Assembly (NCBI GenBank): GCA_007922225.1 | Contig: ML679958.1 | Location: 52,842,838 to 52,906,837, forward strand | DNA length: 64,000 nucleotides | Origin: Emydura subglobosa | Lineage: Eukaryota; Chordata; Testudines; Chelidae | Reading direction: 5' to 3' | Shown here: positions 11,443-23,540 of the stretch, in pieces | Layout of the letters: each line of letters begins with the position of its first letter | Position numbering within the stretch: the first letter of the stretch is position 1 | The notes under the pieces: generated by a model | Told to the model about the DNA's origin: nothing | Databases searched by the model: none | What the model saw: the letters and a program-made list of their open reading frames with translations, nothing else | Position numbers and translations under genes: made by a program

Positions 11443-14400
11443 TGGACAAGATGTGAATTTACTCTCATTTACACCAGCTGAGGATCTCTCCCTATACCTT
11501 TATTCTGCTTGTCCCTCTTGTAAATAAAGTTATTTAACTTCGTTTGAAAATAGGGTGGTTTTTCTACTTATGGAAATCTATCCACAAATACTCTTCAAGA
11601 TTACCAGTTCCATGAATAAAGAATATAGGCCCTCTCAAGCAAGGGATACCAGCTTTAGTAGTGTCTAAAGAAAAGATAGGAGTAATGTGCTGAAAATTCC
11701 TTTTAGCGATCTCCTGCAGATTTCAGGGTCTCACATTCAAGAAGCCATTTGTCAAAGTTTCCTAGACAATTTTAGATTTTTCAGTGTAAATGATGTTTCA
11801 AATTCACAGTTAAAATTTCTGGAGCACTTGACTGGTCAGTCATTTTAAATCTGATCTGTTTATCCAAATGAGGCTCTGCCAAGCTTTGCCTAAAGTGTCC
11901 AAAAAGGCTGGCTGAAAAGAAATGGCATTGCTTTGTTTTTTAAAATAGCTCATAGAAACAGCAGACAGCTGAATAAAGGAATGCCTTGAAGGACACATGT
12001 AGAATTTTGGGTCTGAAGTAGATTAAAAAGTGTTTTCCTAATCTCTTCTGTGGTCTCAAGATGGCTAACACAAGAAGACTGCAACAGAGCAGAGTGAGAT
12101 GTGACACCAGACATCTGCTAAGATACAATCCGTATATCTTCTCTTTTGGATTGCCTGTAAACAATTACCTCCACTGCTTTGAGGTTAAGCAATCCAGTAT
12201 TTACTGTGAAAATTCAAATCATGTGTTAAGAAACTGATTTACTGTAGCTTCTATTGAAAAGTGCCTCTGGATGGCTTATATCAGCAGGCTAACAGGAAAT
12301 GAGCAGAAAAGCAAGACTTGAAAGCAATAGTTTGTAATCTCTTTGATACATAGTTTTACCCTATGGATGATGAAACAGGAGATATGGTACACTAATACGG
12401 AAAGCTAGAGATGGTAAGAACCACAGGACAGCAAAAGTACTCTGGTGTAGAGACATAATTAGTTATGTTGAACTACAAGAAGACAAATTTTTTTCCCCAT
12501 GAATTTAATGTGTGCTTATGTAGTTATGTAACTGTTAAAGTAAATCCAGGAGATGGAATTCTACTCAGTTAAGACCTTTTCTGGAGAGATCACACAGACA
12601 GCTGGTTTGGGGAGTGGAGGGGCAGGGAAGGGATTAGAATCTAGAAATAGGTAAAAAAATGTTAATGACTGGAGATTAATGGGTTTGGAGGAATGGTTGA
12701 ATACACTTGGGAAAAACATCTGGACATTTTGGAGCTTTGTCTAAACTGAATATTTTGAGTTTTGCCTTGAACTAATTTAAGAAAGGTAATGGAAAGGCCA
12801 AGATATGAATTGGAAGGGAAGTCTCTTTCTCAACAATGAGTTATATCCTGCGTTCTAAGTGATAAAAACAAAAAAAATCTATGCGTTCTTGTTTCCTCAT
12901 CATGTAGGCTCTTAAATTAGGACCTGTATGATGATGAATACTTAGAACACTGTTGACCACAATCATTATTTACACAGGAAAACCCTGTTTAGGGTTTCCC
13001 TCACGCAGATTTTTCTTTTTTACTTCTCTTTCTGTAGGTGTGGGTGGGGATTTGCTAACAAACTCTAGAATGGATAGAGGTTTAGCCCTGAGAATGGTGA
13101 TTCCCCAGGAGCCAAAGCTCATTTCCTGCTACACATAGATCTTCAGCCATACGTAGGCACTTCACAGAGCTCAGGGGAAGGAAGGCGTGCCAGTTACACC
13201 GTGTTCTGTCTACTTATTGCCTGCAAAGATTCAGGTGGCAAACACCTGCTCTGACCCTTACCAAGGGGCAGCTGGTTTTTACAATGTTGTGTTGATGTGT
13301 TCCACCAAATCACCTTTTGTAGCTGCATTTTGCCACACTACATGACCAATCCAACTCTACCTGACACATCTCCCGGGAGTGGAAAAAAGAAAATTTGAAA
13401 ATCTCAGTGAAAGAAAGGCAGAGAGCTTTATAAAATTGATGTTGTCCTCTCATCCTCTTAAATAATGCTATCATTCGAAGAACTGAATTGATCTTCCTGA
13501 CTACTGCAATCAGTGCAAAGCAATATTAAAATATATAAGCAAACAGATTATCTGTGTAAAAAAGGACAGATTGTTTTAGAGGCATATACATAGATGAATA
13601 TTTTCCTTTCATGTACCATATATATTCATTGGACCATGAACACGGTTATATAAAGCAAAAATTATATTTAAAAAAATCCAACAAACACCTAAGTCTTAAT
13701 CTTGATGGAAAAGCTACTTTTTAAAATAAGCCCTTTCATTGTACCTGAGGGTGGGGGGAAGATTTGTGAGGTGTTTACAGACTAGATGCTGAGATCCAAA
13801 TTAGAGACCTTCTGTTCTAAAATCACAGCTCTTCCAAATGAGCTAATGAAATACTGTAACTCCACTAGCTCAGCCATTACTCCCAGCTCTGCAAACACTG
13901 CATTAAATCTCTGTGTATCCTTGGTGACTGTTATTAGTAGGCTTGGGTGTATTTCACTAGACATTTGGAATTCAGCTAAGAAAATTCTCAGTCGGAACCA
14001 AGCCATAATGGAGCTAAAGATGTTACAATCACTCTTTTTCTTAGAAGGGAAGTGGGGAGAGGGAGAATGACACTTTCTTCCTGGAAATGCTTGATTTTGA
14101 TAACCAGTGAATTGTTGAAAGGGCAGCATTTTGTCTTCTTGCTCTAACAATATTTACTTTTGCTGCATTCTTGGGCATCCTCTGGCAATGTGTGAATCTG
14201 GTTCATGTAAATGTGTTAAATTACGTCCAAGCTCCTTAACATCTCATATATAGTGGTAGAGCTACAGAGGTGTTATCTTTCATCTAAGCTACCCAGAAAA
14301 GACTCTTCACGGATCTTGAAATAATTATTTGTTTTTCTCATATTTATCTTTATAGTTATTGATACCATTTACGGTAACTAGTCACTAATCTGAGGTCACG

Positions 14401-16959
14401 CAGCATGCACAAGCTTATTATATTTGTTGATATCTATATGCTGGTTCACAGCATTAGTCAAATTGCATAAATGGGATCAGATTCTCCAGTGTGGTGTAGC
14501 TGCTTTCTGCTGAATTGCTGGTAGATTCTGGCTGCAAAGCCTGAATACCTGGCTCCAGGAACACCCCAGTGAAAGGATCCTCTGTGTTGTACAGTATGCA
14601 TTCCCCCTCCTTGTGGTATATGGGGTGTGAGTGGAGGAAAGGGGGTGTGACCAGAAGTACCCTACTTTATCTTGGTCCCAACCTGCTATTTCAGCCCCTC
14701 ATAACTGTTAGAGCAGCTCCCAAGTTGATCTCACTTATTCCTGAGCATCAGCCAAGCTCACAATTGCTCCAGGTTCAGAGAATCGTGAAGATGAACGTTA
14801 TACCACCTTTGCAACCTTCATTGTGTGCTGTGCGCTCCTCAGCTTTAGCAGAAAAAATGGTCCATTTTCTTTTGCTCATCATGTTCAAATGCAATTAAAT
14901 GTTGTGCAAGTCATGCAGTGGGCAGCAGTGCCAGTTTCCTCCAAACAAACTCTTGCCAATGCCCTGTCATCTGGACCAGGCCAAAACCTTGCTATCCCAG
15001 GCTTGTCTCTCATTAGCCCAAGATGAAATCATTCTGAATTATGGTGATTCTTTCAGAATGCTGCAAACACACATTTTAAATGAACCCATTAAACTAGTTT
15101 TCAGTTCTGACTTGAATCAGTATTTGAATCAAGGGCTCTGAGACAAACAACAGCCCCTAACCTCTGCACGGGCTAGCCACTCTTTGCTCATGGATTTGAT
15201 AATTCAGTAGGATTGACATGTGATATACTCAGAGCCAGCTACTGCTCCCATTGAAATCAATAACAAAACTCCTACTGACTTCACTGGACTTTCAGGTTCC
15301 TATTATCACTCACACTAGCCATGTTATTCCCTTGCATCATTTTTAGGACAACTAGAATGACTTATCACTATTGCATCCTTATTATTTATACATTAATAAT
15401 CAATGTCTAAGAATTCCTAGTTCAGTAACACAGCGGTTATTATACATTACTACCAGTAAAGTTGATAAATGGCTAGATTCCATTTTTCATCCTTTCAACT
15501 TCCGTTTTGTTTTTATTTTAATGTTACCTAACAAAAATGGTCTATTTTTAATAAACAGAAATTAAGAAATCCCCAACTGTTGAATTTTGGAGGTTTCCTT
15601 TCTGCATTATGAAATGTAAAATGTAGACAAATATTTCCTTTCTGTCCACACTGGTTGCAATTGTCTGGCTGGGTTTGGGGGGACTTTTTTTCTTTGCTAT
15701 TACTGATGGGTAGAATTAGATGGCTAGCATTTTGCAACTGGCACATCTTGAGATGAAAGTCTCTAGAGAAAATCAAAGGCAGATGTGAAGAAATGTTACA
15801 TTTGACTCTGGCCAGAACTCTGTGTAAAGAGCTGTGGCTGATCAATACTGGCCCTATTAATTCTGATCCTGGACGGATGATCATTGCTTCTGTTCCCTCC
15901 CCAGAGTTAAATTACTTTGAAACAGCACAAAAAACTGTGCACAGGAGTTAGTCAGAAACCATACAAAAATATTTTCTCCCACACTGCCAAGTATAACTCA
16001 TAGTTTCACAAACTGAATAGAGGAGAATTTGGTTTTATATTGCACCCTTCATACGCTCCAAGTACCCCCAAAGCAGTTTACAATGCTGAATTACCAGAAG
16101 TGCTGGTAATGCAGTGACTGTATAGGCACTAAATCAGCAATGGTTCATGCAGAGCTCTGTGTATTAGACCTTAAGTTACTGAGAGATGCAATGCTGGATT
16201 AGCCTCTTTGTGGGATCTTTCACTTCCACCTGCATTGCTAACTACTGATGGGCTGCAGGTGGCTAAATTTAACATTTAATCTAACCAGGCAGCACATGCT
16301 TAACACTGTACAGCAGTACCCACGTTGATGTGTATGATAAAGGAACTATATTAATGTAACCCCATATGCAAATCTAAGGGATTGGCTCCTTAGTTTTTAT
16401 AAATTGGCATTGCTGCATCAAAGTCAATGCAAGGATGGCAATTTCCACCAGCTGAGCACATTGCCATAAACATTTTGACCTGACCCCCAAACCTTTTCCA
16501 CGAGGCTTTCATATCATCAAGCTTTATACTTAAATAAACAATCCTACCAACTGAATTCAAGAAGCTAATTTATCAGTTCTTCAGGAGCTCAGATCAGAAA
16601 AAGAACAAACAAATTCAGGCTCCATTTACTTTTTAGATCATCTGCCAAGCAGCAAAAGAAGACAGGAAAAACACATATGCTTAGTCATTTATCTACCCTT
16701 ATATTTTCTAAACCAAGAATCAGAATATGTGAAGAGGGGGGAGGGGGCGACAAAAGGAAACATCCAAAAACAAGGAGACATATAATGGCAAATCCTGGTG
16801 TTTATATTAATTTTTTACCCTTTCCTTCCTGAAGTATGCTTCCACTGACTTTTTAAGTGAAAGGAGTGAGCAAAATCAGAGAACTCAGTTCTGCATTTAA
16901 CTTGGTAGAAACCACCTATCCTCCTGTGAACAGAGACACAACCCCACCTTGTGCTAACC
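11443..16959. other. Non-coding block
   Basis: No gene is supported. Opposed frames of 122 aa (minus) and 94 aa (plus) overlap at 13,782-14,150 without domains or homopolymeric bias; overlap on both strands argues against either being real. A partial palindromic unit lies at 15,231-15,300 (ACTGCTCCCATTGAAATCAA then TGACTTCACTGG). A tract at 16,040-16,085 resembles a MIR-type tail. Confidence 0.45.
15231..15300. repeat. Short palindromic element, partial
   Basis: The core TGCTCCCATTGAAATCAATAA followed by CCTACTGACTTCACTGG resembles the centre of the 26,024-26,143 element. Its outer arms are missing or eroded. Confidence 0.35.
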
Positions 16960-17049
16960 TGTGAGAATGAGGCATGTGCACGCTGTACTGTGCTTCAGAA
17001 CAGTGCAGCCAGCTGCCTCATTGTGTTGTGCTTCCTCAGGAGGCTATTG

Positions 17050-17285
17050 TGAGATGAAGGATGGTCTGGTGTTTAGGGTGCTGGCCCGGGACTTGGGAGA
17101 TTCGGGTTCTCTTCTCTGCTCTGCCAGAGACTTCCTATGTGACTTTGGGTAAGTCACTTACGCTTTCTGCACCTCAGTGCCCATCTGTGAAAGGGGAATA
17201 ACAACACAGCCTGAGCTCACCGAGGTGTTCTGAGGAGTTCAGAAATCATATGATCCCCTATTTATAAGTACCTAAGACAGCTTGA
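17050..17285 (+). repeat. MIR-type SINE
   Basis: The order of blocks is that of a tRNA-derived MIR: GGTTTAGGGTGCTGGC, GATTCGGGTTCTC (a B-box-like segment), CTGCTCTGCCAGAGACTTCC, TGTGACTTTGGGTAAGTCAC, TGCACCTCAGTGCCCATCTG, then GAAAGGGGAATAACAACAC. These elements are moved by L2-type LINEs, relics of which also occur here. The copy is fairly complete but diverged, and can be expected to be inactive. Confidence 0.75.
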
Positions 17286-17439
17286 ATTTGGGGTGTAGCC
17301 ATGACTCTGGCTGCTCTTTGGGAAATGTGCATTTCAGGGACTAGTCCCTCCACTATCCTGAGTAGTGAGACTACAGTTGCCCTTGTGTAGGGCACATAAC
17401 TGATGAAGCACCTTGTGGTGCTCCTGTGTAAGGTTCTGC

Positions 17440-17585
17440 TCTAGTGCATGGATTTGTCTACACAGATCAACAATGCACGCAAGAGAGGTGTGACTTCTAA
17501 AACTCACCAATATGTAGTATGCTAACTGGCCCATGTAGACCCTGCTGGCACAAACTAAAAATTCCCTAGTGCACATCAGGTTAAG
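17440..17585. repeat. Possible DNA-transposon fragment
   Basis: The tract contains GATTTGTCTACACAGATCAA near its left and CCCATGTAGACCC on the right, partly complementary. This resembles the ends of the elements at 20,995-21,311 and 36,431-36,669. It is short and diverged, so the class is a guess. Confidence 0.3.
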
Positions 17586-17587
17586 CA

Positions 17588-18890
17588 ATTGAGGCTAGGC
17601 TCACAAAGAAACTTAGGTGCCTAGACTTTCACTGGGATTCACAAAACCTGAGTTCAATGCCTAGGCTCCCTATTATACAGTGATTGGAGACAGGTGTCTC
17701 AGCAAGCAAGGCAGTGCCCTGCCTAAGTAGTGAATGGGAGATACCAAGACAAGGGGATTTGCTATGCCCTGTCCATCTCTCATATATAGGTGCTTAACTG
17801 CATGCTGTATGGAAGCACTGCCCCCAGCTTCGGGGAGGCCCTTCTTCAGCGGTTTTAGCCTAGTGAATAGGGTGCTCAACTGGGATGTTGGAGACCCCCA
17901 CTTCAAATCTCCACTGCCCCTGAGGGGGAAGAAGAAATTTGACCTATGGTCTAAACACCTTTGAAGAGAGTGCTCTAACCATTGGATCATGGGATATTGT
18001 GACAGGAGGTGCCCTTACTGTGTCTTGTTGAAGCTGTTCCACTGTGAATAAAAACAAAATAATTTTGAAAAGTATCTGGAGTGCCAGATGAGTGCTCTTA
18101 GATGAGTGCTTTAACCACCAGAGCCCATTCTCATGCTTGCACTTACTCTCTCTCTGGCCCAGCGATTCTTTCAATATTTATCCGCAGTGGAACAGTGTCA
18201 ACATCGGGTCAGAGAGACAGCAAGCGAGCCTACAGGAGAATTACGTTAGCCTGGTGGTTAGACCACTCATCTAGGAGACTCAGGAGCCAGTCCCACTGCT
18301 CCATTGCCTTTTAAAAATTATGTATGCACAGTGAAACAGCTTCAACAGGAGGGACTGAGAGAGCCTCATCTCAGAATATCCCATTGAAGTAACAAATCCT
18401 AGTTTAAACCCCTTCTCCCTTTCAGGTGGAGTGGGGACTTGGACCTGGGGTTTCCCACATCCCAGGTGAGTACCCTAACCACTGTGCTAAAAGTTAGGAG
18501 GGAGTCATCTGCCTCCTTTCCCCCACAACCCTGTCTTGTGTTAACTTCTCTGTAGGGGACAGATCCAGTAGGTGAGGCCTGAGCACACTTACTGGATGTC
18601 AGGTAAGTGAGGGGGAGGAAAGCCTGTCTTTCCCTGGTTTGTGCATCACTCTGGGGCTAAGGCATTAGGATGTGGGGCCTGTGGTTTGGGGCTGCAGCAT
18701 GTGTGTGCAAAGGCAGAAACATAGGTGTTTATGCAATTGTAATACAAAAATTTAGGCACTGAATGAATTAGGCCAGTGCAGTGTTTGGAAGCAGATGAAC
18801 AGATTTATGGGTCCCCAGGGGGCCCGATTCTGGGGCATAGGCACCTCAAGTGCCTAAAGTCCTGTACTGAGTGCTATTACCTTACAAAAC
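17588..18890. repeat. Large palindromic element with tRNA-like modules
   Basis: It starts GGCTAGGCTCACAAAG...TTAGGTGCCTAGAC and ends near GGCCCGATTCTGGGGCATAGGCACCT. Inside are several tRNA-like modules in both orientations. Plus-sense modules are at about 17,845-17,900 and 18,245-18,300 (TAGCCTGGTGGTTAGACCAC). Minus-sense modules are at about 17,960-17,990, 18,100-18,120 and 18,430-18,495 (CCTAACCACTGTGCTAA). A fragment with related terminal text (TCACAAGGGGGATGTAGGC) lies at 63,775-63,935. I read it as a non-autonomous DNA element that captured or amplified tRNA-like pieces. Short frames inside it are chance. Confidence 0.45.
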
Positions 18891-20629
18891 TCCTGAGAAC
18901 TTGCTTCCTAACTCATAAGTGTGCCCAGTAGATAACGGGAGCACTGGGTAGAGAATGGGTGTGTCAAAACATGAGCACGTGCTCTCCTACGCTATGCTAA
19001 AATAGTGCATAGATAAGTATTCCCCTCACATGTATCACTCCTGTGACTGTTAGTATCTATAATTTTGACAGTGCCCAGAATACTGTTAGGCAGGAATAAT
19101 TCAGCAACCCAACAGTCTCATTAGTGCAGAGTCAGACTCCTCTGCTCATCGCACTTTACCTGTCGCTTAATCACACAACGCTCTGCAGTGGCTCTATGCA
19201 GGATCAAGCCCTATGTGTACAAAAGGAAATCTGTTCCCCTTTTTAAACATTTCCTACCCCTTGTTTCACTAATCCCTCACCGGGGACTAGATTTAGTTCT
19301 TATTAAAAGCTAACACAAGCTCCTAAGCTCTGAGCCAAGACTACTTTAACCCCCAATATCAATATAATCTATGAGCTGTTTGCCAAATTGTTGCTAACCA
19401 CTCAAGTAGGGAAATCTCTTCTTGCAGACTCACTATAAGCACTATACCTTTTGATACACATGAATCTTGAGTTTTGCAATCCCACTTCCTCTTGAGGGCT
19501 ATGCTTATAGATTATTACTACTAGTTGTAGCCCTAGGGTTGCACTTTCATCATTGGACTTGTGTTTATTTTCCTCTTGTTTGAGTCTTTTCAATATTTCC
19601 TCCAGTTCTTTACATGACTTCTTCTTAGCCTCTTCAAAAGCTTTGCTCTTCCAATCTGCCCTTTCCAGTGTTCTAAATAAAAACACAGAAAGAAAGAAAT
19701 TCATATGAATAAGTAAAGAAGCCCAGGTGTCCCTTGCAGACAGCAGGGTTTTTAAAGTCCTTTGAGAATCCTTAAATAATTATTCCCTCATAACTTTTGT
19801 TACATTATTATATGCAAATTCTGGACCCACCCCTCAAAGAGTTGAAAGGACACATTTTGAAAGGTGGACACTGGATTTTCACACGGGAGGGACACAACGT
19901 TATTTATTTATCATATGTACAATTGTGATATGTTGTGAAAATTCTTGGCCAAGTGTAGAATCCTGCAGCTAAGGAGAATGGGAGAGGAGAGAATAGACAA
20001 GTCTATGTCACTTTCCCACTCCCCTGAGCCAGCCAGGGGCTGTTCTAAACTCCACCAGCTTCAGAGGTCACATGCTATCCGCCGTGATGGCCCAGGATCA
20101 GCAGAACACTGTGCATTCTGTCCCCATCCCTCCCTGCTCTGACACAGAGGGGTGAGCAATTTAAATCCTGTCAGTGGAAGGATTTCTGTCAGGGGGAAGG
20201 AAAACTCTGCTATGTTGCTGAGCAGTTCTAATTAACACAGGGCCAAGAGACTGAGAGGCTACAAGCCAGAGTCGGAGTCTAAATGTTGAGGACTTTAATA
20301 AATTAACTTCCATGGGTGCTTGAGGAAAAAATCACAGAAAGTCTTCCATCCATTTGTGTCCCATGTACAAAAATCAGACAAATGTGTAGCTCCTCCACTG
20401 AGTGTAAGGATTGCTCCCGTCCAACATCTCTAGCCATGGCACTTTGCTCACTCTGCATTGGCTGGACACATACTGGAGGGAATGTTGCATTCTCCTGAAG
20501 AGTGGTACAGTGTGTACACTCCCTTTCCACTCATCCAGCTCACAGACGTAGATGACCACCCTAAGCTCCCTAAGGGGGAGGATCCAACATGGCCCTGTGT
20601 TTTCACGGCACAATTTGGACTTTATTCCC
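18891..20629. other. Non-coding block around a possible exon
   Basis: Apart from the candidate exon at 19,522-19,672 I see no supported feature. Overlapping short frames on both strands at 20,303-20,691 have no domains and are likely chance. Confidence 0.4.
19522..19672 (-). CDS. Possible coiled-coil exon of an unknown gene
   Basis: On the minus strand a pyrimidine-rich tract ending TTTTTATTTAG is followed by an open frame reading TLERADWKSKAFEEAKKKSC, then ELEEILKRLKQEENKHK. The stretch is charged, rich in Glu and Lys, and has heptad-like hydrophobic spacing, as in a coiled coil. Two donor candidates exist: GTGCAA after 19,545 and GTAGTA after 19,522. The frame runs on to 19,402 but composition changes after about 19,540. 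I do not recognise the protein. No partner exon was found in the window, so a chance frame or a pseudogene fragment remains possible. Confidence 0.3.
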
Positions 20630-20833
20630 TAATTCAGCAAAAAGATTTACTACTCATGCTTAACTTTAAACATGTGCTCAAATCACATTGACTTTGAATG
20701 CGACTTAAGCACATGCTTAAATGTTTTGCTAAAAAGTGAGGAACTTTAGGTGTGTGCTTAATGTCTAGTACACATAAATATTTTGCTGAATTGTGAAGTT
20801 AAGCACATGCTATTGTGCTTTTCTGTATCAAGG
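20630..20833. repeat. Palindromic element with AAGCACATGCTTAA units
   Basis: ATTCAGCAAAAAG at the left is mirrored by TATTTTGCTGAATTG at 20,779-20,793. Between them, copies of a palindromic unit (TCATGCTTAACTTTAAACAT, CTTAAGCACATGCTTAAATG) repeat. A further arm, AAGTTAAGCACATGCT, follows the right end. Related units occur at 22,890-22,925 and 56,445-56,532, so it is a dispersed MITE-like family. Confidence 0.6.
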
Positions 20834-20994
20834 CTAAGAAAGACGCAACCTTAAGTTCTTTCTACTTTATAAAGATAGATTTATTCACAAAAAGAGCGCA
20901 ATAAACAGACTGCCTGGATAAGTTTCAAGTTCTTATAGTTAACTTCTGGTTTCTATTTTTCTACTTATCCAACTACATTAGGGAAACTACATCC

Positions 20995-21311
20995 TAAGGG
21001 CTTGCCTTCACTGCAGTGTTAGCTTGAGGTGTAACTCAGGTGTTACCCCAACCCAACTCACATGCATGCACAAAAGTCTCTCACTCCAGTTAAGTGGTTG
21101 TTTAATCTTGAGTTAGCTGGCCTGTCAGGGGTGCATGGGCTGAAGTTTGAGTGCTGCTGATGCTGGCGCTAGTAAATGCAGCTACACTGTCCTGCAAATA
21201 CAAAGTCCGTGCAGCTCGAGTATTGTTTTGCAGTGTGACTCCTTTCATTTGAGTGAAGTTAACTTGAGTGTAGATAATTTGAGCTAACACTGCATGGAAG
21301 ACAAGCCTCAG
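20995..21311. repeat. DNA transposon remnant with ~30-bp inverted ends
   Basis: The left end GGGCTTGCCTTCACTGCAG, TGTTAGCTTGAG is nearly complementary to the right end CTAACACTGCATGGAAGACA, AGCCTCAGG. The intervening 250 bp also pairs in part (AACTCAGGTGTTACC with AGTTAACTTGAGTG). No transposase is encoded. The terminal text resembles hAT-type non-autonomous elements of reptiles, but the superfamily cannot be fixed without a clear target duplication. Confidence 0.6.
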
Positions 21312-22499
21312 GCTTTTTGTCTTCACAGCTAAAAAAAGTTGATTCTTTACAGTGAGATTACAAACTGTATGATAGTTCTCTCCTTGTAAAATCCTAATGG
21401 AGAAAAGGAACTTATAGTGTTTACTACGGGTAGGTAGACCAGGTCTGTCTTATAACATCCCCACATGTGGTTGACCTCAGCTACTTTACTTCAAGGTCAG
21501 ATTCTTATCTCCACTATATTTTTACAACAGGATAGCTAACGTGTGGTAGTTATTACATGGTAAAAAACATGTTTTTGTCAGCGAAGACAAGGCCTGTGTG
21601 TGCTTTTGTTTTCACACTCTCATTTCCATTTTCAAGAATTATTTGTGGGTCGAGGACAGGAGTTGGATGCCTACATTGTAAAACTACCAATGAAATTTGG
21701 TCCCCTTACTGAGAGTTTCAGCACAGTAGCCAAGGAGTGAATGGGAATGAACACTGAACTACCTGCTGGCTCCCAGAGGAGGTATCAGTGAATTATGTTT
21801 CAGACATACAAGCAGAACAGTGTGGGTAAGCCAGAAATACCACTACACACATGCTGTGGATGGTAGAAAATGTGAGTCACTATCAGTCTGGCAGTTTTCA
21901 TGAACACAAAATGCATCAATAATTTTTAAAAGAATAGATAAAAAGCAAGAGGTTTGTACTCCAAGTATATGATTCATCAAATTTTTATTTTTGAAACATC
22001 ATGAGGTCATAAGCATTATGTTTTGGGGTTAGATTGACATCTTTTCTCCTGGCATAAGAATTTTGGTTTCAGCTTGTGATTTACAATTCTTTTCTCTTCA
22101 TCATTTCCTTTTTAAGTTTTGTTTACTCCTCCTGAAATCTGTCTGGCTACATTTTATATTTCATCCAGCTTTTCTTCTTTTGTTTCCTCTTTTACTTGCC
22201 AAATCTTTTTGCATTTTCAGCATGGTAGAAAACTTTTTTAGAAGCGGAAGAGTACAGGGAATCTTAAATTGTTTTGTGTTAAGCTTCTCATGTAAGAATG
22301 GCTGCTTCATTTCAGACATACTTAATTGTAGCAGTGCAAAGAAAACTATTTTAATAATCACTGACTACTTTTCAAACAATCTCGGTTCTAGGCTAAAGAG
22401 CAGTGAGCATGTGAGCTTTTTTTCCAAGTGGGTTCAGAGAAGCTTGCTCACCAATGTGAATAAGCCATTAACAGCCCACTGCAGTTTTAGCCAGAATAC
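21312..22499. other. Non-coding block
   Basis: A 150-aa plus-strand frame at 22,063-22,515 is rich in Phe, Leu and Ser from T-rich DNA, lacks any domain, and is opposed by a minus-strand frame. I do not accept it as a gene. Confidence 0.45.
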
Positions 22500-22770
22500 T
22501 TTGTCAGGCTGGTAGATTGCTTGATGCCGACCAAATTATTTTATGCTTGGTTAGTTACACAGCATATTTCTACATTTAGTTGTATTGTTGTGCTGCATTT
22601 AGCTGTCTAATGACTCAAGAACTTTATTTGCTCTCTTGATCTAAATCACTTGCCCAAGGATTGCAATTATGTAAAGAAATTATTCTATGGAATTAACAAT
22701 GGAAAAACCAATATCAGGCAGAGAAAGTTCAATAATGCTTACAAAACAGTCTTGGATAACTTAATCAAGG
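22500..22770. repeat. Dispersed repeat, copy 1 of a pair
   Basis: This tract aligns with 28,298-28,560 in the same orientation. Shared blocks are ATTATTTTATG, CAGCATATTTCTA, GCTGCATT, AATGACTCA.GAAC, ATTATTCTATGGAATTAACAA and AAAGTTCAATA. The copies are clearly diverged. No coding potential is shared, because the long frame in the second copy is not open in the first. Confidence 0.6.
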
Positions 22771-22984
22771 CACTGTAAAGATTTAGCCAGAATACTAGCC
22801 ATCATTAAAAGTCATATATATTGTACACTGATGCACAACTCAGGAACATCAATGAGAATTATGGCCACAACTGAGCAATACACATATGGATGCACTTAAC
22901 TTTCAGCATGTGCTTAAGTCCTACTGATGCTAGCCAAAGCTTACGTGAAGGCATTGAAGGCAAAAGACCAATGAAAGCATTTTC

Positions 22985-23540
22985 TCTAGCACCTTTCATC
23001 CAACAATCTCAAAGCACTTTTCACACAAAGTTGTATTAGGCTTTGCAACACTGATATAATGCAGAGAAATATTGTTATTGTCAATTGAAATTTATATGAA
23101 TATAAATATTAATATTTAACATAATTTGTAAACTTCTAGCCCTCCCACAGACAAAGAAAACATGCAAAAATCTGCAAAGACGAAACCAAAAGAGAAGAGA
23201 AACCTGGATCCAATATGAAGCACATGTACTACCAACAAGCTAAACAACAAGACTTGGTCACATTCCACCCCTAATTTTTTCTGTGTATTCTCTAACATAC
23301 AGCCTAAGCGTGAACATCTCCTAGGAGGTGCTAAGCGTCCTCTACTGCCATTGACCTCATTGGATATTGTGAATTTTAAGCACCTCACAATAAGTTGCCT
23401 AACTTCAAGCACAAAAGTTTGAACATTTTGGCTTAAGTGATGGTCCAAGATCACATAAGAAATCTATGGCAGCTGAAGGAACAGTATCTAGGTCCCCTGA
23501 CTTCTGGTCCTGTGCTTTAACCACAAGAACAGAAATAGAA
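22985..23540 (+). repeat. MIR/amniote-SINE-type relic, interrupted
   Basis: CACCTTTCATCCAACAATCT, CAAAGCACTTTTCACACAAA at the left and GATGGTCCAAGATCACATAA...TTTAACCACAAGAAC at the right are the two halves of a tRNA-derived SINE tail. About 300 bp of other DNA separates them, including a short palindromic unit (about 23,325-23,365). It is inferred to be one old SINE split by a later insertion. Confidence 0.4.

Noticed and set aside
13782..14150. Overlapping 122-aa and 94-aa ORFs on opposite strands
   Set aside because: No domain on either strand; mutual overlap suggests chance.
17050..18500. Functional tRNA genes
   Set aside because: tRNA-like segments are parts of a MIR and of a palindromic element; no complete cloverleaf with proper A and B boxes and terminator was seen.
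22063..22515. 150-aa plus-strand ORF
   Set aside because: Phe/Leu/Ser-rich from T-rich DNA, no domain, no splice or promoter context, and opposed by a minus-strand frame.
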